From contig NC_049995.1 in the NCBI RefSeq assembly GCF_000003815.2, forward strand, positions 3,607,896-3,671,895: a stretch of 64,000 nucleotides of DNA, in the 5' to 3' direction. The translations under genes were made by a program, and so were the position numbers. The notes under the pieces were generated by a model. It saw only the letters and a list, made by a program, of their open reading frames with translations, was not told the origin of the DNA and made no database searches. Below are positions 1 through 11,900 of this stretch, one piece after another. Source of the DNA: Branchiostoma floridae (lineage: Eukaryota; Chordata; Leptocardii; Amphioxiformes; Branchiostomatidae). Position 1 is the first letter of the stretch. The number at the start of each line of letters is the position of its first letter.

Positions 1-2940
1 ATGCCGTGGGAATATAGAAAAAGGTGCGGATGAAAAGTCTGGCCGACAAAATGGGAAACTCTTTCATCTTTCACTTTTAGAAACTACATTTGTACCATGC
101 ATGACTTCACAGTATATAGAAACATCTGACCTGCATTTCTAGAAAAAGGTAGCTTGCTAGGATGCATACAGTAAACTTTAGAGATGAAATTTGGATTGAT
201 TGTCGAGATTGAATCTAGTTATAATGTCCAGAGGGGTTCCAAAACTGACAAAGATACCCTCTACCAAATAAGAATAGGTGAAACTTAATATATAAAAAAA
301 ACTTTAGCTTCTCTCGCAATAGGAAAAAGAATATACACATTTGCTAACCTGTCTGATAAATGAAAACACCCTGCGTACGTCGTACTGCGTACTGCGTATG
401 GCGGAACATCAGAAAGCGTGGGAGGGGGGCGGTACTTACATATGATTTTCGTAACACAAACAAGCCTCGATAAAATAAACAGGTACAAAAAATCACACGG
501 GCCCTCAACTATCACATCCTCTTTTTTTGTGTGTGCGTTACGCTGTTATTATATCAGAGTAGTAAGATAACATGCCATTGTTTGTATCCATCACTTGTTT
601 CCAATTAACAATTTCCAATTAAATGAAATGTTCAATAATCATATAGGTCCATTATTATCGACTATGACGTGCTCCTGATAATGAGGACAAAATGATGACA
701 TTTTTGTTCTTCATTTTTTTTCTGGACAAAAGAATTGTTGAGTGTTTCGCACTGCAACGAATAAACAAAACAACTATAAGCACACACAGCTGTGCTCATG
801 CAAAGAGGTCACTTTGAAACCTCCTTGCTGTACGTTAACATACACATTTTAGATAAAATATTAGCCCGTGTGGTGTCTGCACCAAAGTAATTTCAATTTT
901 ATTTTCTAGTGATATGAATGAAAAGAACTGGAAGAATGATTCGGGAATTCGATGTTCGGTAACATCAGAAATTCGCATACTTGGTACAAACGTCATTACT
1001 TATGGAACGACACGTATTGTGATCAGATAATTATGTAATCAGAAAATGTTGTATTTGTAATTAGTATAATCAGTGTTACAAGTAAATGAATGTCCTTCGG
1101 GCTCCAATGTTGCATTTAAAGGCATTTAGGTCGTTACGATGTATGTGTTTTTAACGGAAATTCATGACGATTCATTGATTGAACTTTCTTTTAATTATAG
1201 AAATTAAAAATAACGCTCAGATTCTTCTTGTGAATATTTATTTGCAATCCTCGAGCCGTTCTTAGGCTACTTTGCTGTTACAAGTAACTCCCGCGTAGGA
1301 TGCATTTGGTATGATATACAAATGGCAAAATAGAATATAATTGACCGAATAGAATAAATAGATATATAATATGATAAATATATAGCTTAATTTGACGGCA
1401 TGGCAGTTTCACAGCATGATATCTATCAGAGATACCCGTTCATCTGTTATTGAAATGATACGATGTAGTTTAGTATTCACAAAGTGAAACTTCGAAGTTA
1501 CAAAATAAGTTAGATGTAGGGAAATTCACAGACACCATGTTAGTTCTTACTACAACTTTGAGCAAAATTTGAATTCGTAGACATGATAACAGTTGCGTAA
1601 GAGTGTATAACGTATGATTACGCAACTGTTATTATGTCTACGAATTCAAATTTGCTCAAAGTTGTAGTAAGACCGTGACCACTAGTAATAATACAATATG
1701 ATGATACGATTATACCACCTATAGAAATGTCGATGCCAGTTCAATACAGTAAACAGTTGATATTCAGTTCAATTCGTACTAATATATTTTGGTCTCAAAT
1801 TGATTAAAAGTCTAGTTCATACCCATATTCTCGATTTACCAACTGTCATATACTGGCTAATATATTCAGCTATGCTTAGCGTTTCCTTAATTCTAACAAA
1901 ATCATTACATTCCGCGATATGTTGCTAAGATGTGACTAACACATCCTTTACAATTTACCGACATTACGCTATTACCCTGATAGTATTCTATAAGAACATT
2001 TATGCTAAAACTATATAGTAACAACTGTATCTATAAGTCTATAATCTTGTCTAATAATCAAAAAGTCAATGATATATGGTTAAAAGATTATACATTGTGA
2101 AAGTTTCCCTGCTACATTTACATATCATTACTCTCCGATTTCATATAAGTTGATTGTAGTATAATCGTATGGATATAATCTCAAAGTTTAAACGAAAAAG
2201 AAATCTATACTTGTAGACATTTGATTTTAAAGATTATGTTCAACATTTTCCTTCATTAATCTTAATCTTATATAATGAAATTAAATATCCACTATAACTT
2301 CTGATGTAAAAACTAGAATGAAATAGATACAAGACTTTATCCTTAGCATCTAATGGTTAAATGTAAATAACAGCTCCAACATTCTGAATTACTTAGCTAT
2401 GCTTAGTACTCCATCACATACGTCGTACGATTGTCGTGCGATCGCAAACTGACAGCATTTTGGGGATAACCTAACATGTCTCATACAAAATTCATCTGTT
2501 TTTTTTTTTTTAAGATAAAACGCTGTCTTACATCCTTGCCGGTGGCCTGTTTGTTTGAATCTTTATTTTTGTCATGAGAAGCTCAAATCGGCCTACAATG
2601 CCATTTTTCACTGAGATCATGTGTGTTTAGTTATACTGTAAGAAGTCGTTATACATGTAGACATTACGAAAGTCGCTGTACTTTTGTCGTGTCAATAAAG
2701 ATGTGTTGATCATGGGGAAGGTATCGGTCAGATAAAATATAACAGAGATGCAGATCATATCGAGCCCTGAAACAGTCTGCTTGAAAATTGTACATAAAAA
2801 AACGCACTACCATCTATACGACAAATGTAAACCGAGCGCTATCTATCACCCCCCCCCCCCCCTCCTCAAAATCCCCAGCCTGCTTGAAAATTGTACATCA
2901 AAAGTCGCACGACAGCTTAAGACGTATGTAAACCGACCAC
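1..2940. other. AT-rich 3' flank of gene A
   Basis: I find no gene here. It holds the 3' UTR and downstream flank of gene A. There is a tandem ~102-bp duplication (ctgcttgaaaattgtacat at about 2777 and 2879), a C-run near 2850 and the hairpin at 1545-1672. A minus-strand AATAAA at 2567-2562, about 375 bases after the stop, is a candidate polyadenylation signal. Confidence 0.5.
1545..1672. mobile_element. Hairpin element (near-perfect 55-58-bp inverted repeat)
   Basis: The arm starting tcttactacaactttgagca is followed, after a ~17-base loop, by its reverse complement ending at 1672. Only a few mismatches are visible. There is no coding capacity. This is consistent with a foldback or miniature inverted-repeat element in the 3' flank of gene A. 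Confidence 0.75.
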
Positions 2941-5900
2941 TTAAGCAAGAGGCTTGACTTCCTCCCCTCCTCTCTTCTTCCAGATGTTCATCCGCAGATC
3001 CTCCGTATCCTTCATCGTCCCGTTCTCGTCGCGACCGGCAATGTCCAGACTCTTGATGGTGATATAAGAAACCAATTATTTATGAATGTTTCCAAAATAC
3101 ACGCTTACTTTCTAACTATTCATGACAATGAGAAATCAATCTTATTATTAAAATCAAAGAACCCACATATTATATAGTGTAGCATAGCCTTAGTTGTTCT
3201 ATCTCTCCCACTGACACTGTAAAGATTCTTTACAGCAACGTTTTATGTAACTACTGCATTTAGCCCATATGGGCAAGGTCATGCAAATAAAGATCATTGT
3301 CATTGTCATTGTCATTGTCATTATAGAAGAAGTTGGGTAAAGTCGTCTTCTACTACCTGAAAAGAAGAAGCCAAACCCAACGAAACTAGTATAATGTACA
3401 CTTACACGTAAGTAGCACAACAAAGTCATAGAATGTAGCTTCGTACCTTTGTACTTTCCTTACCATACGTGTTGTTTGTATATACCTGCATTTAGCCCTC
3501 GTGCATGAGCTTGCAATAAACATTATTTATTAAGAAGTCTATTTGCAAGTTCGTGCCCGAGGGCTAATTGCAAGTACATGGTATAAACATAGTAGATATA
3601 CAAGTGACAATGGACAGTTATGAACAATATTCTACTGTAATGCTAGTGGATGATTTATTTATACCTTGATGGACCCCGCCAGATTCCCAAGCGATGACGC
3701 GATGTCATTGGTCGTCACCACTTCCTTCTTTCCCTCTGGCTCCAGTTCCTCCCTCTTCTTGAAACGTTGAGCGGCGACGAACTCGCAGAGGATGCTCAAC
3801 ACCCTGAAGGCGACCATGAGCCCCAGGAAGTAGTAGCGGTTGAGGTCCAGGTCGTACAGGAGGCAGGCGCCCCTCTCGCCGCACGTGGTGTTCCACAGGC
3901 GACAGGTCGAGTCGATCAGAACACCGAAGTAGATAGGCGAGGGGATGAATCCTGTAACGCAGAAGGTTCAGAATAAAGATACTCTTTTTACACAACCAAT
4001 TGAAATCTTTATTCTCCCCAACGTTTTCTTGACCGTCTGTCACCTTCTTCAAGGCAATTCCGACTGGTGTCGCCGCCCACAGTTCAAATGAGGTCACAAA
4101 ACGTTGAATATTTACATATGTACAGACAGCTTTTTCCTACGTAGAACTTTCAGCATGTTTATCAGTATAGAATAGTAGACCCCGACATAAAATAACAAAA
4201 CAATACGAAAAGTGTCAAAACATGATAAAATGTAAAAGAAATTATCAATAGCATGCTTGTTTAAAATCGGAACATGATAACAAATTCAAAACAGTTAACA
4301 ATGAGTAATCACCACAAGTTCTTGAATCATAATTTATCAATATCTAATCAAAGGATTCTTATGATTTTTGACTAGTTGCCTGGAGGGCAAAAGAAGGTAA
4401 AAACCTGCAAAGAGTAACGAAACTTACCGAGCAGTCGATAGAACACAATCTGCACCCCCATGCCGAGGGACTTCGTCTCGGGGGTCAATGATCTATAGAA
4501 AACGACAAGGCAAAAAGTCATATTTGAAACCTATCAAACCATAAAAAAAACTTGAATCAGCATTCTCTTGCATTGAACTTATGACATGCAATATTTGTCA
4601 TTTCTGATAAACTAAGAGTTCCATACCACCCATGAATTTCCACAAGTCTCGACTTTGCGATGACACAGTCTTCCTACTCACTTCCTCCCTCTCTCTATTG
4701 GCAGAGTATCCAAAAAAATTACACATATAATACACAACAACCAAATTAAGTTAACTCCAGACACGCCAAAAAGCTTCCAATGACGTCCATAATGATGCAC
4801 ACATGTGCACAGTGATCAAGTCCCAACGATTATCTATTCATCAACTAATCACAAGAGCGCAAATCATGTACCGCTATTGGCTTTATGCGATCGTCGTATG
4901 ATTTTGATACCATAGGATTTTTTTTCAAGCATGTTATGACAGAATCAGCCACCAATATGGATCAAAAACAGTTGAACCTTGCAGGAGACATTTTTGTCCT
5001 CCAAAATGCCCGAAGTTAGATCTATGTGACCCTACGTCTTAGTTTGAAGGCAAGATGACAAGAACATACCTGAGAGCGGCAATGATGCTGGGGATCAATC
5101 CGAAGGAACTGAGGAAGCCGACTACGACAAAGCTTCCCAGAAAGTACTTCCATTGTCCACATATCTGAGGACACGGAGCACCAATGGCAAAGCTCGGCAC
5201 CTTCATTCCGGGAGGCATCATTGGTCCTTTTCCGGGAACTCCGGTGCCGGGACGACGGCCGCCTGAACCCGGCATTCCGGCTCCGTTGCCGGGACGCACG
5301 TCACCCGAATCCGGCATTCCATCTGCAGTGCCCGAGCCTTGGCCAGCTGGATCCGGCATTCCAGCTCCGGTGCTGGGACGCTGATCGCCTGAATCCGGCA
5401 TTCCGGCTCCGGGAGTGGGACGCTGTCCACCCGAATCCGGTATCCCTGCTCCATCTCCAGTGCCGGGACGCTTGCCACCCGAATCTGGCATACCTTCTCC
5501 GTTGGCGGGACGCTGGCCGCCTGAATCCGGCATTCCGGCTCCGGTCCCGGGACGCTGGCCGCTTGAATCCGGCATTCCGGTTCCGTTGCCGGGACGCTGG
5601 CCACCTGAATCCGGCATTCCAGCTCCGGTGCCAAGGCGCTGGCCGCTTGAATCCGGTATCCCTGTTCCGTTTCCTGGTCGCTGGCCGCCTGAATCCGGCA
5701 TTCCGACCCCAGTGCCTGGACGCTGGCCGCCTGAATCCGGCATTCCGGCTCCGGTACCGGGACGCTGACCTCCTGACCCTGGAATTCCAGCCCCGGTGCC
5801 GGGACGCTGACCTCCAGGCATTCCTGCTCCGCCATTTGCTGAGGGTCTACCACCTGGTCCCTTTCCGCCGCCACCGCTAAATTTTGCAGCTATCTTCATG

Positions 5901-8900
5901 AGGACCTCTGGTGGGAGTTTGGCCAGACAACCGCAATTGGAATATTTCTTCAAAGCCAAAAGTACAAAGATATGAATAAAAATTACATCATTTGTGCAAT
6001 CTAAATAGGTATATAGATATATATGTATAGATAGAGGGGGGGTAGATGGATAGGTATAGATATAGATTAGATAGATAGATATAAGGAGAGACAGACATAG
6101 AGAGAGACATAGAGAGAGAGATCATATAGACAACATTTACATACACCATAGCACATTATTAGGGTGGTCAAACCATCAAACATTTAATAACATTGTCACC
6201 TGAAGTTTGGGCCTATCAAAATAGTGCTATTTCGAGGTGTTAGTCATAGCTATGCCCATATCTCAGATGAGCATTGTAAGTGTAAGAGTACTGACCTTGA
6301 GGGTGAATCCCATCGGGTGCACGAAGTCTTCTCCCCCCTCGGTACATCCCGCGTGACACGCCGAGAAGTAGGTAACTCCGTCCATGCCGCACACCGGGCT
6401 GTACTTCTCCGTGCTGCAGCTGCACTCTCCGTTACAGGGGGACAGCAGGTTGGCGTCCTCAGCCGCCAGCTGGGGGGCGTTGGGCATGTAGGGGCTGTGG
6501 TGGAGGAAATACACTCGTTGTGATTTACATAATGTTTCTTAACAACACAATACGAGACGGGCGGCGCTATAGGCAACTATTCAGTGGGAGTCTCCGTTAC
6601 AGGGGGAGAGCAGGTTGGACTCCTCAGCCGCAAGCTGGGGGGCGTTGGGCATGTAGGGGCTGTGGTGGAGTGAATAAACGAGTTGGCATGAAAGTTTACC
6701 TGGGTGACACAATACAAGACGGGTGGTGCTACAGGCAATCTTACGCATTTGACTCGTTAGTGGAGTCACGAAGGGGCTGTGGTGGATGAAAGTTTATCTG
6801 ATGATGCTAAATGACACAATACAAGACGCTATAGCCACTCTTTCATATTTGACTCGATAGTGGAGTCACGTAGACGTAGGCCGTAGGGGCTGTGGTCAAA
6901 TAACATATATGTCCTAGCATGTTACCATAAATGTTTACCAGTGTTTCTGAATGGCACAATACGAGGAGGGGGTACGATACAGGCTTCAAGACATGTGACT
7001 CTTTAGTTGGGTCACGTGTAAACAAACAAGTCCACGTGTCCTAATTGAGGTGAATCTAATGAATTTAAACAGGCATTAACTATGATGGACCATTCTTATC
7101 TTCCTCGACCACATCATCAGACAATATGATAGTTTTAACTTTTGCCTAACTTATGGGATAATCTAAATTTCTAGACTTTACACATACCTGTATCCGTAGG
7201 GAATGGTGACGCCCGCCATGGGTGGTACCGGACAAGTGAAGAAGAACATCCCGACGAAGCCCAGAGTGGACACGGCAGTGACGGTCATACTCATGTAGAC
7301 ACACTGCCTCGGGGACAGCTTGAACCTCCTGATGATGAGCCCAGACGCCAGGAAGCCGACGATCATGGTAGGTAAGACGATAGGGGCTGGGATGTGAAGG
7401 GAAAACATGCTAGGATAAGTTGAAACTAAAATCTAGATACACAAAAACAAGGTCTACGTCCCACAGAACTTACCGAACTACGCTGATGTCACATTATAAG
7501 GACAATCATAAAGCCAAAAACTCCACCAAACAGTTACAGCCTATAAAATGTCATATCACTCCAGAATAACTAGAGTTTGATCTTGAACAGTATTCTCGTT
7601 TGCTTGTGCGTGCATCCGGGACAAAATATACGTTGCCTAGATTGACTGTGTCTTTCTCCACTGGTATATGTGATAACCTTACTTTAAAACATTCAATTCC
7701 CAAGATGGCGGTGGCCATTGTCCCAGATGGCGGCGCCCCTGCATGCAGCTACAATCTTTTGCTTATATTTGTTATAATACTTACAAATGTTATGACTTAC
7801 TAGCCTGACTAAAATCGCGCTCCTGGTGGCCAGGCCTGCAGTTGTTACCACCTAGGAGGGGTTAATTAACCCCAACCAGCAAGAGACTGTGTATCTTTAT
7901 CTGTATCTATATAGCCGGTATAACCGTCGTTCGGTGTAACACACCAGCTTCGCAGGCACGCGGCGCGGCAGCATCTGGTTATATTACACTGAACGACCCG
8001 TCACACCTAACTTGTGCACTATCTGCAAGCGTTCTTTAAAACTACCCAGAGAAGAAGCCCCTACTGTACTTGATAACATATTCCACTCTGCGTAGACAGA
8101 CTACTAAGAGATCCAAGACTTACCAAGGAGCAGGTTGGCTCTTGACTTTGGGACGCCGAACTGCACCTCCATGTATTTCGGCATGAAGGAGTAGGCCCCG
8201 GACACAGACGCGTTACACACGCCGGAGAAGCACAGCATCATGAACGTCCCGTTCGTCAGGATGTCCTTCAGGCTTTTAGCCATGTCTAAAAAAATATCAT
8301 ACATTATTTGAATTCGGTCAAATATACTGCCTTCCCGAGCTCTATACAATTGCAATGATCGATATTAGTTTCCCTATCTGTTGGAAATGCATCGATGAAG
8401 GTTAGACATCCATGTAATAAGGTGCGCCAAAAAGCAACAGGATATGATTGTGGAAAAGCTAACATCATAGTTTTTATCATCCAGTTGTTTGAGCAATTGC
8501 TATCTAGCGTATTCATAATATGAATAATTCGATCGTATATACATTCAGTAATTTCAATGTCATAGAAAAGAAGACTTAAGTTGAAAAAAGACAGTACAAA
8601 ATTATACAGCTATATTGACATATTTACAAGTCATTGAATATCAAAACCTGGTGATTTTTTTGCATAAATAATCAAATATGGTAGAGCCACGAAAAATTAG
8701 GATGTGAGACAGACCAGATAAGACAGCATAATTGGGCTTCAAGTTCAAGATCAAAATATTAGAGTACCTTTCAGTTGCTCAAACAACCCCCTGGTGGAGT
8801 CCAGAAGTGGTTCTTTACGGCCAGTGTCCATCATCGGCAGCATCCGCTGTTTGGTGCTCTTCTCTTCCTTCTCCACCTCATCGTCGTCATTCTCTGGCCT

Positions 8901-11900
8901 TTTCATTGCTGCAAAACGTACACGATATGTGGTTAATTGGATAGGAAGTAGGGTATGGTGCTTTCTTACAGTCGTTGTCGCTGATAGCGTAGAGGGAGAA
9001 ATTGTGATCATAATCATCATGATATGGCTTGAATCAAGAAAAGTGAGCGAACATATTCTCCAAGCAGATCGTACGGTAGCATAAGATAGTATCAAAATCT
9101 GGCAAAAAAGTTTACCTGGCCTAGAACTGTGCATCCAATGCTCACTCCTAGACCGGCTACACTCCTTTGTCAGCTTTTGATAGTATCTTATGCTACCGTA
9201 CGATCTGCTTGGAGATGATACAATTAGGAATTTCTTCAAGAACTGTCGTGTGCAGAAAAAGTTACAAGACATCTTTGACCCATCACTGACGTCACTATTC
9301 CGTTTCAAATCACGTGCCATTTTCCTGACAAAGACTAAGAGGAAAGGTTTATTGTTAATTCTGGTGTAATCGAAGTTTGTTTAGAACATGTAGTTTCAAA
9401 TAGAAAATGTCACAAATAGCTAATAATTTTCCAAACGTACCGGCGGGAAAGAAGAACATGGGCATGGCCACCACCACCAGAACCCCAGCTAGGATGAAGA
9501 GCCCCAGCCACCATGCCCCGACCCACAGGGGGTTATCTGAGGTCAGCCCAAACTCGCTGGGGTCGATGCCCTTGTCGATGTCCACGTAGTACTTGATGAC
9601 GAAGGCGCCCATGATGAAGCCGATGGGAATGCCGATAGCGAAGACCATGGAGGATATTCCTGTGATAGAAATAACGTGGCTATGATTAAAACAAGTATGT
9701 TTTGGACGGCTTGACACTAGGTAGTAACGTAGAACCCACTAATCATTAAAGAAGTGGGACTTTTCATCAGCCACTGCCTCCAAAGAAGAAGTCAAACCAC
9801 CCAGTAAAGAAAGTAGAAGCATGTACATAGATAGCTGACGTGTGTGTATTTAGAATAGACACTTGTTACTTTTTACTGTCTGTATCATTGCAATTAGCCT
9901 ACGGGCATGGATTTGCAAATAAATTATCTATGTCAAATCGCATTGCTTTCCTATAATAAGGAAAATGCAATACAAATAACATTACAAAAAACTTAAGCCA
10001 TTTCATTGGCAAATTTCTAATATTCTATCGTACATGATTAGAGCTCGGTTGTCATATGATGTTACAGGTAAGGTAGAGATCTCACTTTATCAATTCGTTT
10101 GATCAATGTGAAAAGAAGTGTCCACTCACCAAAGTAGACTGGTGCACTTCTCCTGGATACCTGGTCGTCGATGTATGTTGTTCCAAGAGGTCTGACTGGC
10201 GTGCCACCAATCCCGTACAAAAACTGCAAAAAATATCAAGTACAACTACGTTAACACTATAGTTAACAACAAGGCTTGCCTGATCTTTAGATGTGTTGAC
10301 AAAACAAAGCAAAGCAATTAAGCATTTGAAGCTGAGATTGATGACACATTATAGTGACAACACTGCCCGGTATATACACGCTAGTGATGACGCAGGAAGT
10401 ATGTGTGTAGTACGCTATGCACATTTTGTGACGATGTAGGCAACATCTGAGTAGTAGTTCATCCAATGACGTGGTGCATACATGCTTGGCATGACACATG
10501 TGTGTAGTTGGTAATGCACACCATCACGGCCATTTGTGAAGAATGTAGCATGTGCGTAGGACGCAATGCAAATTTTGTGACGATGTAGGCAACATGTGTA
10601 TAGTGGTTTATCCACCGACGTGGTGCATACACGATTGTCATGACGTAGGCAACATGTGTGTAGTTGGTAATGCACCATCGCGGCCTTTCATGACGTAGGT
10701 AGTATGTGTGTTGATGTGATGTACATTGTGCGATGACGTAGGCAAAATGTGTGGAGTACTTCATCCAATAGATGACGTACCTGTGCGAAAAGGAACAGGG
10801 CTAGCCAGCCTCCCTTAGAGGACACCGCCTTCTCCTCCTCGGAGCCGCACGACGATACAGTCCGATTAGCCATGCAAGGCCCCTGGTGAGAGGAGGACAC
10901 TTTGTCATTCGTCTTTTAGAAATGCATTTACTTGACTTTGACTTTATTCTGATTTTAAACAGTAAGTCCCGTGAGTCACATGATTTGATAGAAGAACTCT
11001 GTAAGTTCGTCTTCACATGTTTTAAGAAGAGGGAAGAAACATGTAGAAATATAGTCGTAAGTAGAACATAGAATAGCTTACTTATCAGACTCTTTGTACG
11101 CGACTTACTGCATTTAGCCCTAGGAGGGCATGAATATGCAATAAACTTCATTGTCATTGTCATTAACACGAAGACATAAGGTTAAAACATTAAATACAAT
11201 CAAGCAAGCAATAGGTACAGTCTAAAATATCAAATCTCATTTTTTTCGGTATTCTTTACATCTAAATTGATGGATGTTGATGGCTCACCTGGTTGGTGCT
11301 GTTATCCGTACTATTGAAACTGACGTCATATGCTGGTGTGATGAAGTGGGTCATACCAGAGAGGGTGGCGGCAGCGGCCAACAGCAAGGCACCAACACCT
11401 GTGTCGATGTAGGTTAGGCATGTATGTATGTATGTATGTGCATAGGCCAGGACTGGCCCCTCGCGTAGGGTAATACCGCCCCTTATGAGGTGATATACTA
11501 AGTACCCTTATTTGGCAGAGTACAAGACGGTGATGCGCCACGTCTCCTTTCCGGGTGAATGTTCCAACATGTCACTGAGTCACCATGTGGCTGATACGAG
11601 ACAGAGGTTCGCCAGGCCTCTATCCGGGTGATTTGTAGTGAATCACCAACTCCAGTCAGACAGAATGATTTGATCCATCACACACCGCACCATCGCACGT
11701 GTGTGGGCTCTTTAACATGCATGGGGTATGACTCTCCCCATACACGGGACCTCCATTTAACGTCCTATCCGAGGGACGGATAGGCATGCAGGTGATAAAA
11801 TACGCCAAAAAGCAGTTATTCAAACAACTTGATATGGTTTTTCAGGCTGTTTGAAACGTCTGACCGTTTCCAAAACCATATCCAGCTGTTTGAGTAACTG

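Noticed and set aside
5218-5880. Long ORFs on both strands overlapping gene A exon 12 (218 and 219 residues, plus shorter ones)
   Set aside because: They come from the 42-bp period being a multiple of three, so any frame free of stops in one unit stays open. The spliced OATP frame explains the sequence.
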